Shown: piece by piece, positions 16,500 to 25,468 of the stretch
How the letters are laid out: each line of letters starts with the position of its first letter
Numbering within the stretch: position 1 is the stretch's first letter
DNA from: Flavobacteriales bacterium UBA2669
GTDB lineage: Bacteria; Bacteroidota; Bacteroidia; Flavobacteriales_E; Vicingaceae
DNA: 64,000 nt
Assembly (NCBI GenBank): GCA_002359215.1
Contig: DEMN01000012.1
Span: 186,001-250,000, forward strand
Direction: 5' to 3'
Notes under the pieces: generated by a model
Databases searched by the model: none
What the model was told of the DNA's origin: nothing
What the model saw: the letters and a program-made list of their open reading frames with translations, nothing else
Made by a program: the position numbers and the translations under genes

Positions 16500-17321
16500 A
16501 TGGAAAACATTGACGTTACAAAGTATTACGATTTAGCTGCAGAATTAATAATGACTTATGGACCTAAACTATTAGGTGCATTAGCAGTATTGATAGTTGG
16601 ATTATTTATCATTAAAGCACTTAATAAATCTTTTAAAAAATTTCTAGAAACAAGGAGCATTGATCCTTCATTAAAACCATTTTTCTCTAGTATTGTAAGT
16701 GTACTATTAAAAACATTATTGGCTATTAGTGTATTAAGTATGCTCGAAATAGAGATGACTTCTTTTATAGCAATTCTTGGTGCTGCAGGTTTAGCAATTG
16801 GCATGGCATTATCAGGATCATTACAAAACTTTGCTGGAGGAGTAGTTATATTAATTTTTAAACCATTTAAAGTAGGGGATTTTATAGAAGCACAAGGCTA
16901 CAGTGGTACAGTTAAAGGAATTCAAATTTTTAATACCATATTAACGACTCCAGATAATAAAACGATAATTATTCCTAATGGAGGATTGTCAACTGGATCG
17001 ATGATAAATTACTCTACGGAATCATTAAGAAGGGTAGATTGGACTTTTGGTGTTGGGTATGGAGATAGCACGGCACAAACAAAAGAAGTTTTACAAAAAT
17101 TAATTGATAATAATGAATTAATTTTAAAAGATCCAGCTCCATTTATAGCAGTTTCTGCTTTGGCAGATAGTTCAGTTAATTTTGTTGTAAGAGTTTGGGT
17201 AAAAGCTCCTGATTATTGGACAGTGTTTTTCGATATGAATGAAAAAGTGTATAATACATTTAATGAAGAAGGACTAAATATTCCATTCCCACAAATGGAT
17301 GTTCATGTTCATAATAAATAA
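16500..17321 (+). CDS. Small-conductance mechanosensitive channel (MscS family)
   Basis: An inner-membrane channel that opens under membrane tension and releases solutes during osmotic downshock. Its 273 residues match E. coli MscS (286) in length. Three transmembrane segments lie in residues 20-125. The pore helix has the alternating Gly/Ala pattern GAAGLAIGMALSGSLQNFA, and the cytoplasmic beta domain begins at KPFKVGDFIEAQGYSGTVKG. The vestibule domain follows, including FNTILTTPDNKTIIIPNG. It is the minimal three-helix form without an N-terminal extension. It may share a transcript with the DUF3078 gene 26 bases downstream. Confidence 0.95.
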   Translation: MENIDVTKYYDLAAELIMTYGPKLLGALAVLIVGLFIIKALNKSFKKFLETRSIDPSLKPFFSSIVSVLLKTLLAISVLSMLEIEMTSFIAILGAAGLAIGMALSGSLQNFAGGVVILIFKPFKVGDFIEAQGYSGTVKGIQIFNTILTTPDNKTIIIPNGGLSTGSMINYSTESLRRVDWTFGVGYGDSTAQTKEVLQKLIDNNELILKDPAPFIAVSALADSSVNFVVRVWVKAPDYWTVFFDMNEKVYNTFNEEGLNIPFPQMDVHVHNK

Positions 17322-17347
17322 TTCACTTATAAAATAATTATAAATAG

Positions 17348-18322
17348 ATGAAAAAAATAATTTATGCAGCCATAATGTTAGCTGTAAGTGTAGAGGTGGT
17401 AAATGCCCAAGTTGTTGATGACGAATTAACTGAAGCAGAAAAAAAAATAAAAGCTCAAGAAGCAGATAGTTTAGATGGATGGAAAGTAGGTGGTGTATTT
17501 GGAGTTAACTTAACTCAAGCTAGTTTTACCAATTGGGCTGCTGGTGGTGAAAACTCTGTAGCTGTAAATGGTTTACTTAGCACTTTTGCTAACTACAAAA
17601 AAGGTCGTTCATCTTGGGATAATACACTTAACCTTGCTTACGGTATGTTAAAACAAGGAGAAGATGGTGTTAGAAAAACAGATGATAGAATAGATTTTAT
17701 GTCGAAATATGGTTATAAGGCTACCGAAAGATGGTATTACGCTGCTTTGGTAAACTTTAAAACTCAGTTTGCTGATGGTTACAACTATCCTGATGATTCA
17801 ACAGAAATATCTACTTTTCTTGCTCCGGCTTATGCATTAGCAGCAATTGGTATGGACTATAAACCTCATGATAATTTTACTGCGTTTATATCTCCTTTTA
17901 CTGCAAGAATGACTATAGTAAATGATAAAACCTTAGCAGATGCCGGTGCTTTTGGTGTTGATCCAGCTGAATTTGATCTTTTAGGAAATAAAATTAAAAA
18001 TGGTAAAATGCTTAGAGCTGAATATGGGGGATACATAAGAGTGATGTACAAAAAAGAAATAATGGAAAATATTAACTTAGAAACCCGTTTCGATGCCTTT
18101 TCTAATTATACTGAAGAACCAACACATATTGATGTAAACTGGGAATTATTACTTTCACTTAAAGTAAATAAATTTATTTCAGCAACTGTATCTACTCAGC
18201 TAATTTATGATCATGATATTGATATCGCAGTTGATAGAAATAACGATGGCGTTATAGACGGTACTGGACCAAGAGTTCAGTTTAAAGAAATATTAGGGGT
18301 AGGGTTAAATTACAAATTCTAA
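17348..18322 (+). CDS. DUF3078 family outer-membrane-type protein
   Basis: A secreted protein of 324 residues with a signal peptide (KKIIYAAIMLAVSVEVVNAQ). The diagnostic DUF3078 opening is GWKVGGVFGVNLTQASFTNW followed by AAGGENSVAVNG. Long alternating strands ending in aromatic residues follow (WDNTLNLAYGML, WYYAALVNFKTQF, FISATVSTQLIYDHDI), and the protein ends in GVGLNYKF, a terminal Phe typical of outer-membrane barrels. The family is a probable barrel of unknown role in Bacteroidetes. The acidic stretch DRNNDGVIDGTG resembles a calcium-binding loop. A strong palindrome follows the gene. Confidence 0.88.
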   Translation: MKKIIYAAIMLAVSVEVVNAQVVDDELTEAEKKIKAQEADSLDGWKVGGVFGVNLTQASFTNWAAGGENSVAVNGLLSTFANYKKGRSSWDNTLNLAYGMLKQGEDGVRKTDDRIDFMSKYGYKATERWYYAALVNFKTQFADGYNYPDDSTEISTFLAPAYALAAIGMDYKPHDNFTAFISPFTARMTIVNDKTLADAGAFGVDPAEFDLLGNKIKNGKMLRAEYGGYIRVMYKKEIMENINLETRFDAFSNYTEEPTHIDVNWELLLSLKVNKFISATVSTQLIYDHDIDIAVDRNNDGVIDGTGPRVQFKEILGVGLNYKF

Positions 18323-18355
18323 ACCTTTACCTAAATTAATTTTACCTAAATACTA

Positions 18356-18392
18356 AACACAAGCATTTCAAATTATTTGAAATGCTTGTGTT
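18356..18392 (+). terminator. Hairpin terminator after the DUF3078 gene
   Basis: A perfect 17-bp stem: the arms 18356-18372 and 18376-18392 share the core AAGCATTTCAAA and enclose a 3-nt TTA loop. The T tract after it is weak (TTGTTT), so it may stop transcription poorly or stabilise the RNA 3' end. Confidence 0.65.
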
Positions 18393-18471
18393 GTTTATAA
18401 TTTCAAAATTTATTGATATTTTCGCCACAAGGCAACCGAACCAACATAATAACGTCTTAAGATAAAATTAA

Positions 18472-19041
18472 ATGGATCGAGAAGATCAAGATAAATTAAA
18501 ACGTCTTGTTAACGAATGTGTTAAAGGCAACAGGCAAGCTCAAAAAGAGCTGTATAAGATGTACTATGGGAAAATGATGAGTGTTTGTTATCGTTATGCC
18601 AATAATACAGATGAAGCCAAAGATGTCTTGCAAGATGGATTTGTTAAGGTTTTTCAACATCTTAAAAGTTATAATTTTAAAGGTTCTTTAGAAGGTTGGG
18701 TAAGAAGGATAATTGTAAATACAGCCATAGATTGTTATAGAAAAAACAAAGGCGTATATTTTGTAGAAGATGAAGATAATTACATTTTAGATGCTAATTA
18801 TTCAGAAAGTGCAGAAAGTATTTACAGCAATTTTGGAGTAGAAGTAATTATGGAAGCCATTCAAGAGTTAACACCTGTTTACAGAACAGTTTTTAACTTG
18901 TATGTGCTAGAAGGCTACTCCCACAAAGAAATTGCAGATGAACTAGAAATAAACGAAGGAACATCTAAGTCTAACTTAGCTAAAGCAAAAAGAAATTTAA
19001 GACAAATATTAGAAAAAAAGAATGCCCAAAAACATGGATAA
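18472..19041 (+). CDS. ECF-type RNA polymerase sigma factor
   Basis: A group 4 sigma factor of 189 residues. Region 2, the -10 recognition and core-binding helices, is at about residues 20-90, with CYRYANNTDEAKDVLQDGF and VKVFQHLKSY. Region 4 is at about 125-180, with LTPVYRTVFNLYVLEGYSHK and EIADELEINEGTSKSNLAKA forming the helix-turn-helix. Regions 1 and 3 are absent, as expected for ECF factors. Its stop codon overlaps the start of the downstream transmembrane PKD gene, a strong sign that the pair forms a sigma/anti-sigma unit. A weak promoter-like sequence (TATTTTCG at 18417-18424) precedes it. Confidence 0.95.
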   Translation: MDREDQDKLKRLVNECVKGNRQAQKELYKMYYGKMMSVCYRYANNTDEAKDVLQDGFVKVFQHLKSYNFKGSLEGWVRRIIVNTAIDCYRKNKGVYFVEDEDNYILDANYSESAESIYSNFGVEVIMEAIQELTPVYRTVFNLYVLEGYSHKEIADELEINEGTSKSNLAKAKRNLRQILEKKNAQKHG

Positions 19042-20308
19042 ATTCGAAAAATTAATAAAAGACAAAATTGAACAACACGAAGTTCCTTTTAATGAAGCCC
19101 ATTGGAATGAGATGGATGCTAAATTAAACTCGTTAAAAAATGTTCAATACATTAAAAATATTGCTATTGCAGCTTCAGTTGTTGCTGTGGTAGCGGTTTC
19201 TGCTTACTTTATCTCCAATAATAATATAGATGATAAAAATAGTATAGAAAATTACTCAACAGAAGTTAATACTAACGAACAAACTCCTTTAATTAAGGAA
19301 GAAACTTCCAATACAAATAATACAACTATTAATACTACCAACAACGAAAATAATATTCAAGAAAATCATGCTAACCAAACTCAAGTTATTGATGAAAAAA
19401 TAACAGAGCAATTATCGGAAGAAAAAACACCTTTGTTGGTTGAAGATATTAAACAAAAAGAAATAGTTGATAATAAATCTCCTGAAAACAATAACAACAC
19501 TGTTGCAGATTTAAATGTACAGGCAGAAGTGTTAAGTTCGACAGTATGTTTAGGTCAGCAAGTAGTATTTAAATCAAAAGTTAATGCTTATAACCCATCT
19601 TATTTATGGGATTTTGGTGACGGAACAACATCTAATAATGCACAGCCACATCATGTGTATGATAAAGCAGGAAATTATGAGGTAACGTTAACTGTTGTAA
19701 ATAATGAAACCAAACAAAAAACAGTTGAAAATGTAGGAAGTGTGACCATTCTTCCAACACCAACTAAAGATTTTACTTATACAGAAGAGGCATTAGCTCA
19801 CGATAAAAATAAATTTTCTTATCCTGCAACAACGCTTAAAACAGAAAACCAAAACATTAGTGCTTATTTGTGGAAAACGAATGATGGAAGAACATCCACA
19901 GAAGCAACACCAAGCTTTGTTTTTGAAGATAAAGGAACTTATGATGTAAAACTAATGCTTACTCACCAATCTGGTTGTTATGTAGAGTTTACTAAATCTG
20001 TGGAAATTACCTTAGATATGGACTTATTAGCTCCATCAGGGTTTATTCCTAATAGTTCTATTGAAGAAAATCAAACATTTATTCCTAAAGCATTATTAGG
20101 TTGGGATGTAAATTTCAAAATGATTATTACCGATAAAAGCGGCAAGTTAATATATGAAACTACTGATAAATCTAAACCATGGAATGGTAAGCTAAACAAC
20201 TCAGGAGAACAACTTTCAAACGATATTTACTTATGGAAAGTGGTTACTTATGATGCAAACGGAAAAGCATATCATCATAATGGAACCATTCGCTTAATGA
20301 ATAAATAA
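19034..20308 (+). CDS. Transmembrane PKD-domain protein, probable anti-sigma/surface sensor
   Basis: Probably a single-pass regulator of the overlapping sigma gene. An N-terminal cytoplasmic segment of about 40 residues (KFEKLIKDKIEQHEVPFNEA then HWNEMDAKL) resembles Bacteroidetes anti-sigma N-termini. One transmembrane helix follows (IAIAASVVAVVAVSAYFIS), then a long Asn/Thr-rich linker. A PKD domain (YLWDFGDGTTS) and a second PKD-like domain (YLWKTNDGRTS) come next. The final 90 residues (FKMIITDKSGKLIYE, NDIYLWKVVTYDANGK) resemble the gliding-motility/T9SS type B C-terminal domain. The start is set at 19034 (overlap of 8 bases with the sigma gene); ATG 19022 is an alternative. The anti-sigma role is inferred from position and topology. 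Confidence 0.8.
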   Translation: MDKFEKLIKDKIEQHEVPFNEAHWNEMDAKLNSLKNVQYIKNIAIAASVVAVVAVSAYFISNNNIDDKNSIENYSTEVNTNEQTPLIKEETSNTNNTTINTTNNENNIQENHANQTQVIDEKITEQLSEEKTPLLVEDIKQKEIVDNKSPENNNNTVADLNVQAEVLSSTVCLGQQVVFKSKVNAYNPSYLWDFGDGTTSNNAQPHHVYDKAGNYEVTLTVVNNETKQKTVENVGSVTILPTPTKDFTYTEEALAHDKNKFSYPATTLKTENQNISAYLWKTNDGRTSTEATPSFVFEDKGTYDVKLMLTHQSGCYVEFTKSVEITLDMDLLAPSGFIPNSSIEENQTFIPKALLGWDVNFKMIITDKSGKLIYETTDKSKPWNGKLNNSGEQLSNDIYLWKVVTYDANGKAYHHNGTIRLMNK

Positions 20309-20342
20309 TTTAAGCAGTCACTCCCTTCAAAAATAAAATGAC

Positions 20343-20380
20343 AAAATTCATGGTTTTATAAACTAAAACCACGGAATTTT
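20343..20380 (+). terminator. Imperfect hairpin after the PKD gene
   Basis: AAAATTC (20343-20349) pairs with GAATTTT (20374-20380), and TGGTTTT (20351-20357) pairs with AAAACCA (20365-20371). A small internal loop separates the two stems and a 7-nt loop closes them. No long T run follows, so termination strength is uncertain. Confidence 0.45.
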
Positions 20381-20389
20381 GCATTTGTA

Positions 20390-22801
20390 ATGCAAGCAGA
20401 AAAAACGTATACAAAGCAAAAAACAACTTGTTACCATTGTGGTGAAGATTGCTTGGAAGAAACATTGGTTTACGATAGTAAGTCTTTTTGTTGCGTAGGG
20501 TGTAAATCTGTTTATGAAATTCTTAATCAGAATGATTTATGTAATTATTATGATTTAGAAAAAACACCGGGCATTTCTCCACCAAAAAATGTTTCTAAAA
20601 AACACGAGTACCTCGAAAATCAAGAAATAGTAGAAAAATTAATTGATTTTAAGGATGATGAACGTATGTTGGTTACTTTCTATTTACCACAAGTTCATTG
20701 TAGTTCTTGTGTTTGGTTGTTAGAGAATTTATACAAACTAAATCCACATATATTTTCATCTAGAATTAACTTTCTAAAAAAAGAACTTAAACTGTCTTTC
20801 AATTATCATCAACTTTCATTAAGACAATTGGTGGAATTACTGGCTTCAATAGGTTACGAGCCTGAAATTAATTTCTCAGATACATCAAAAGATAAAAAGT
20901 ATAAAATAGATAGAAGTTTAGTGTATAAGCTAGGAATAGCCGGATTTGCTTTTGGTAATATTATGATGTTGAGTTTGTCCGAATATTTTGGCTTAGATGA
21001 TATAAAAGAACTTTCGTTCGCCAAATTCTTTGGATATATTAACATTTTACTATCCCTACCTGTGTTGGTGTATAGTGCATCAGATTATTTAAAATCGGCT
21101 TGGGTAGCTGTAAAACACAGAACAATTAACATAGATATTCCCATTGTGTTGGGAGTAATAGCTTTGTTTTTCAGAAGTGTTTATGAAATTGTTAGCCACC
21201 AAGGAGCAGGATATTTAGATTCACTGGCAGGGTTGATTTTCTTTATGTTGTTGGGAAAGGTTTTTCAGCAAAAAACCTATGCCGTACTATCTTTTGAGCG
21301 GGATTATAAATCTTATTTTCCAATATCTTCAACCATTATTAAAGAAGACGGAGAGGAGGTGAGTATTGCTGTTTCTGAACTTAAAAAAGGCGATGTTATT
21401 TTAATAAGAAATAATGAGATTATTCCGGTAGATGCACAATTGATAGCAGGTGAAGCAAAAATTGATAATAGTTTTGTTACAGGTGAATCCTTACCAGTAG
21501 AGATTAAAGTAGGTACAAAAATTTATGCCGGAGGAAAACAAAAAGGAGAAGCCATACAATTAAAAGTGTTGAAAGAAATTTCTAATTCTTACTTAACTCA
21601 ATTGTGGAATGATGAGGCTTTTACCAAACAAAATCAGGATCAGTTTGCAGGAATAACCAATGCCATTAGCAAGTATTTTACGTTGATAATTATTGTAATT
21701 GCTTTAGGAAGTCTGTTTTATTGGTGGAATATTGACAAGAAAATTGCTATACATGCTTTTACATCGGTTTTAATTATTGCTTGTCCTTGTGCGTTAGCTT
21801 TATCCGCGCCATTTACCTTTGGAAATGTATTGAGAATTTTCGGTAGAAATAAATTGTATCTCAAAAACGCTGCTGTTATAGAACAACTAGCAAAAATTAC
21901 CACGATAGTTTTTGATAAAACAGGAACACTTACCCAGGCAGCAAATTCCTCTATTTCTTATGTTGGAAAGCAAATGAATAACGATGAGTTAAATGCTGTA
22001 GCTTCGTTGTTAAGACAATCATCACATCCACTTAGTAAATTAGTTTTTGCAACATTAGAAAGTTACCAAATAATAGAAACAAAAGATTTTGAAGAAGTGT
22101 TGGGTAAAGGAATTGTTGCAACAGTAAATGGAAAAACGGTGAAAATAGGTTCTGCCAATTTTGTTGAAACTACAAAAGAAGATGCTACAACAACATCTGT
22201 AGTTTATGTAAAAATTAATGATAAGGTTTTGGGAAGATTTCAGCTAGAGAATACTTACAGAAAAAATTTAAAAACAGTAATTAATAAGTTGCAACAACAT
22301 TTTAAGTTACATTTAGTATCGGGTGATAATGATAGTGAACAGCAAAGATTGTTAGTGTATTTTTCTGAAGAAAATACTTTTTTATTTAATCAAACTCCCG
22401 AGCAAAAACTTAAGTACATAAAAGAACTACAACAGCAAAATGAAAAAGTAGCTATGATTGGTGATGGGTTAAATGATGCAGGAGCTTTAAAACAAAGTAA
22501 TGTAGGTATTTCTATTTCTGAAGATGTTAATACTTTTTCTCCAGCTTGTGATGCTATTTTAGATGCTGCCGTGTTTGAGAAATTACCTTTATTTTTTAAG
22601 TATGCTAAAACAAGTATCAACATAGTAATTGCAAGTTTTATCATTTCTTTTTTATACAATATTGTAGGATTGAGTTTTGCAATTCAAGGGTTAATGTCGC
22701 CTGTGCTAGCAGCTATTTTAATGCCTCTAAGCTCAATTACAGTGGTGGTTTTTGTAACTATAACAACTAACCTTTCTGCTAAATTGATGAAAGTAGGTTG
22801 A
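20390..22801 (+). CDS. ccoI: Copper-transporting P1B-type ATPase for cbb3 oxidase assembly (CcoI/FixI)
   Basis: An inner-membrane copper pump that supplies copper for the CuB site of the cbb3 oxidase encoded just downstream. The N-terminal Cys-rich segment has CYHCGEDC and FCCVGCKSVYEIL, typical of CcoI. A heavy-metal-binding domain follows with HCSSC (residues 103-107). About eight transmembrane helices are present, one holding the ion-binding ACPCALAL (CPC near 465). The phosphorylation motif DKTGTLT begins at D509, and the hinge is MIGDGLNDAGALK. The length of 803 residues is normal. It is the first gene of the locus, 107 bases before ccoS. Confidence 0.94.
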   Translation: MQAEKTYTKQKTTCYHCGEDCLEETLVYDSKSFCCVGCKSVYEILNQNDLCNYYDLEKTPGISPPKNVSKKHEYLENQEIVEKLIDFKDDERMLVTFYLPQVHCSSCVWLLENLYKLNPHIFSSRINFLKKELKLSFNYHQLSLRQLVELLASIGYEPEINFSDTSKDKKYKIDRSLVYKLGIAGFAFGNIMMLSLSEYFGLDDIKELSFAKFFGYINILLSLPVLVYSASDYLKSAWVAVKHRTINIDIPIVLGVIALFFRSVYEIVSHQGAGYLDSLAGLIFFMLLGKVFQQKTYAVLSFERDYKSYFPISSTIIKEDGEEVSIAVSELKKGDVILIRNNEIIPVDAQLIAGEAKIDNSFVTGESLPVEIKVGTKIYAGGKQKGEAIQLKVLKEISNSYLTQLWNDEAFTKQNQDQFAGITNAISKYFTLIIIVIALGSLFYWWNIDKKIAIHAFTSVLIIACPCALALSAPFTFGNVLRIFGRNKLYLKNAAVIEQLAKITTIVFDKTGTLTQAANSSISYVGKQMNNDELNAVASLLRQSSHPLSKLVFATLESYQIIETKDFEEVLGKGIVATVNGKTVKIGSANFVETTKEDATTTSVVYVKINDKVLGRFQLENTYRKNLKTVINKLQQHFKLHLVSGDNDSEQQRLLVYFSEENTFLFNQTPEQKLKYIKELQQQNEKVAMIGDGLNDAGALKQSNVGISISEDVNTFSPACDAILDAAVFEKLPLFFKYAKTSINIVIASFIISFLYNIVGLSFAIQGLMSPVLAAILMPLSSITVVVFVTITTNLSAKLMKVG

Positions 22802-22855
22802 TGTCATGTTTATCACTATCAAATTTAAAAGAGACACTAAAAAACATTTTCTAAT

Positions 22856-22869
22856 TTGACAAAAGTCAT
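22856..22869 (+). promoter_or_regulatory. FNR/CRP-type palindrome upstream of ccoS-ccoNO
   Basis: TTGAC-AAAA-GTCAT is a near-perfect FNR-like box (consensus TTGAT-N4-ATCAA; the outermost base of the right arm differs). Downstream, TACTTTTA (22892-22899) resembles the -7 element and puts a start site near 22905. The box centre would then be at about -42, the classic class II activator position. FNR control of cbb3 oxidase genes is well established in other bacteria; here it is inferred. Confidence 0.55.
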
Positions 22870-22908
22870 GTTTTTTTAAGTTTACTCATAATACTTTTAC
22901 AAAAAATT

Positions 22909-23076
22909 ATGAGCGTACTATTTATATTAATCATTGTAAGTTTAGCGGTAGCTATTAGTTTTCTGGTAGCCTTTGTATGGTCTGTAAAAGATGGGCAATA
23001 CGAAGATGATTATACACCATCAATGCGAATGCTTTTTGATGATGAGATAAAAGAAACAAAAAATCAATCAAAATAA
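22909..23076 (+). CDS. ccoS: cbb3 oxidase maturation protein CcoS
   Basis: A 55-residue single-pass membrane protein needed for cofactor insertion into cbb3 oxidase. It opens MSVLFILIIVSLAVAISFLV, with the transmembrane helix at residues 3-24, then AFVWSVKDGQYEDDYTPSMR and a short acidic tail. The family signature is a WSVKDGQYDD-like segment directly after the helix, and it is present here. The gene lies between ccoI and ccoNO, the standard position, and ends 12 bases before ccoNO. Confidence 0.92.
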   Translation: MSVLFILIIVSLAVAISFLVAFVWSVKDGQYEDDYTPSMRMLFDDEIKETKNQSK

Positions 23077-23088
23077 ACTTTATAAATT

Positions 23089-25215
23089 ATGACACAGCAA
23101 ACAGAAAAGTTTTTTTATGACAATAAAATCGTAAAACTATTCGCTTATGCAACTATTTTTTGGGGCGTAGTAGGAATGTTAGTTGGATTGCTTGTAGCAC
23201 TTCAAATGTATATTCCGGCATTAAATTTTAATTATGAGTTTACCACTTTTGGTAGAACCAGGCCATTGCATACCAATGCAGTAATTTTTGCATTTGTTGG
23301 TAATGGAATTTTTACAGGAGTTTATTACTCTTTACAAAGGTTACTCAAAACCAGAATGTGGAGTGATACATTAAGTTTAATTAATTTTTGGGGATGGCAG
23401 TTAATTATTGTCTCCGCTGCAATAACCTTATTGGCAGGATTTACAACCGGAAAGGAGTATGCTGAATTAGAATGGCCTATAGATATTGCTATTACTTTAA
23501 TTTGGGTAGTTTTTGGATGGAACATGTTTGCTACTATCTTAAAAAGAAGAGAAAGACATTTGTATGTTGCTATTTGGTTTTATATAGCCACTTTTGTTAC
23601 TGTTGCAGTTTTACACCTTGTAAACTCATTTGAATTACCTGTAAGCTTTATGAAAAGTTACTCTTGGTATGCAGGTGTTCAAGATGCTTTAGTACAATGG
23701 TGGTACGGACATAATGCTGTTGCTTTCTTTTTAACAACACCTTATTTAGGATTAATGTATTATTTTGTGCCAAAAGCAGCACAACGACCAGTTTATTCTT
23801 ATAAATTATCTATTATCCACTTTTGGGCGTTAATCTTCTTATACATTTGGGCTGGACCTCACCATTTACTTTATACTTCTTTACCGGAGTGGGCTCAAAC
23901 GTTAGGAGTAGTTTTCTCAGTAATGCTTATTGCTCCATCTTGGGGAGGTATGATTAATGGACTATTAACACTTCGTGGTGCTTGGGATAAAGTTAGAGAT
24001 AGTGCCGTACTTAAATTCTTTGTAGTGGCTATTACTGCTTATGGTATGGCAACTTTTGAAGGGCCTATGTTGTCACTAAAAAGTGTAAACGCAATTAGCC
24101 ATTATACAGATTGGACAGTTGGACACGTTCATATTGGAGCCTTAGGTTGGAATGGTTTCTTAACTTTTGGGATGTTGTATTGGCTTATCCCTAGAATGTT
24201 TAATACTAAATTATATTCTGAAAAATTAGCCGGAGTTCACTTTTGGATAGGAACTATAGGGATATTAGTTTATGCTGTGCCATTATACTTTGCAGGATTC
24301 ACACAATATTTAATGTGGCAAGAATTTACTACTGACGGTTATTTAAAATACCCTAACTTCTTAGAAACAGTTACTGAAATTGTTCCAATGTATATGACAA
24401 GAAGTATTGGAGGAACATTATATTTGGTTGGAGCCCTATTAATGGTTTATAACATCATTAAAACTGTAAAACAAGGTCAGTTTGTAAATAATGAAGCTGC
24501 CGAAGCTCCTGCTTTAGAACCTGTTTATACTCCTCATAATGGAGAACATTGGCACAGAGTTATTGAAAGAAAACCAGTTAAGTTATTAATATTCTCATTA
24601 ATTGTAATACTAATTGGTGGAGCGGTAGAAATGGTACCAACTTTCTTAGTAAAATCTAATGTACCAACTATTGAGGCAGTAAAACCATATACACCTCTTG
24701 AATTACAAGGTAGAGATATTTATGTTAAAGAAGGTTGTTATAATTGTCACTCACAAATGATTAGACCATTTAGACATGAGGTGGAAAGATATGGCGATTA
24801 CTCAAAATCAGGTGAGTTTGTTTATGACCATCCGTTCCAGTGGGGTTCGAAAAGAACAGGACCGGATTTAGCAAGAGAAGGTTCTAAAAAGTTAAGAAAA
24901 TCTCACTCTTGGCATTATAACCACATGGAAGACCCAACAAGTATGTCGCCAGGCTCTATTATGCCTGCTTATCCTTGGATGTTAGAAAAAGACATAGACA
25001 TAGAAAGTACCCCTGCAAAAATTAGAGCAATGCAAACGTTGGGAGTTCCTTATGCAGAAGGTTATGACCAACAAGCTATTGATGATTTGAAAAAACAAGC
25101 CAATGAAATAGCAGAGCAATTAAAAACTGAAGGAATTGAAAAAGCAGATGCTAATAAAGAAATTATTGCACTTATCGCTTACTTGCAACGATTAGGAACT
25201 GACGTAGAAAAATAA
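23089..25215 (+). CDS. ccoNO: Fused cbb3 cytochrome c oxidase subunits I and II (CcoN-CcoO)
   Basis: The catalytic core of the high-affinity terminal oxidase, with the two subunits on one chain, as is common in Bacteroidetes. Residues 1 to about 480 are CcoN: twelve membrane helices with haem and CuB histidines, e.g. WYGHNAVAFFLTTPYLGLMY, WAGPHHLLYTSLPEW and GHVHIGALGWNGF. A linker (about 480-500) leads to one helix and the CcoO cytochrome c domain, with haem motif CYNCH near 550 and the CcoO signature MIRPFRHEVERYGDYSKSGE. The total of 708 residues matches the sum of the parts. It leads the ccoNOQPGH operon. Confidence 0.96.
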   Translation: MTQQTEKFFYDNKIVKLFAYATIFWGVVGMLVGLLVALQMYIPALNFNYEFTTFGRTRPLHTNAVIFAFVGNGIFTGVYYSLQRLLKTRMWSDTLSLINFWGWQLIIVSAAITLLAGFTTGKEYAELEWPIDIAITLIWVVFGWNMFATILKRRERHLYVAIWFYIATFVTVAVLHLVNSFELPVSFMKSYSWYAGVQDALVQWWYGHNAVAFFLTTPYLGLMYYFVPKAAQRPVYSYKLSIIHFWALIFLYIWAGPHHLLYTSLPEWAQTLGVVFSVMLIAPSWGGMINGLLTLRGAWDKVRDSAVLKFFVVAITAYGMATFEGPMLSLKSVNAISHYTDWTVGHVHIGALGWNGFLTFGMLYWLIPRMFNTKLYSEKLAGVHFWIGTIGILVYAVPLYFAGFTQYLMWQEFTTDGYLKYPNFLETVTEIVPMYMTRSIGGTLYLVGALLMVYNIIKTVKQGQFVNNEAAEAPALEPVYTPHNGEHWHRVIERKPVKLLIFSLIVILIGGAVEMVPTFLVKSNVPTIEAVKPYTPLELQGRDIYVKEGCYNCHSQMIRPFRHEVERYGDYSKSGEFVYDHPFQWGSKRTGPDLAREGSKKLRKSHSWHYNHMEDPTSMSPGSIMPAYPWMLEKDIDIESTPAKIRAMQTLGVPYAEGYDQQAIDDLKKQANEIAEQLKTEGIEKADANKEIIALIAYLQRLGTDVEK

Positions 25216-25234
25216 TTTTAAAAAAGACAGAACT

Positions 25235-25468
25235 ATGCTAAAGTTTATAAAACATAATATGGAAACAATTGGAGGGATAGAAATCTTTCCAATTATTTCA
25301 CTGGTTATCTTTTTCCTCTTTTTTATCGGATTGTTAGTTTGGGTAATAACTACCAAAAAACAATATGTAGATTATATGGAAAAGTTACCACTAGAAGATG
25401 ATAATATAAAAAAAATAACGCTTATAACTAAGGAATCATGGAAAATAAAATCGAAAAATCAGACATAA
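25235..25468 (+). CDS. ccoQ: cbb3 oxidase small subunit CcoQ-like protein
   Basis: A 77-residue protein with one transmembrane helix (IFPIISLVIFFLFFIGLLVW) followed by a charged tail (TTKKQYVDYMEKLPLEDD), the usual CcoQ/FixQ layout. CcoQ stabilises CcoP in the oxidase complex. A second ATG at 25259 (METIGGIEIF) is an equally good start and gives 69 residues. Its 3' end overlaps ccoP by 31 bases, so the two are translated in a tightly coupled manner. Confidence 0.85.
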   Translation: MLKFIKHNMETIGGIEIFPIISLVIFFLFFIGLLVWVITTKKQYVDYMEKLPLEDDNIKKITLITKESWKIKSKNQT

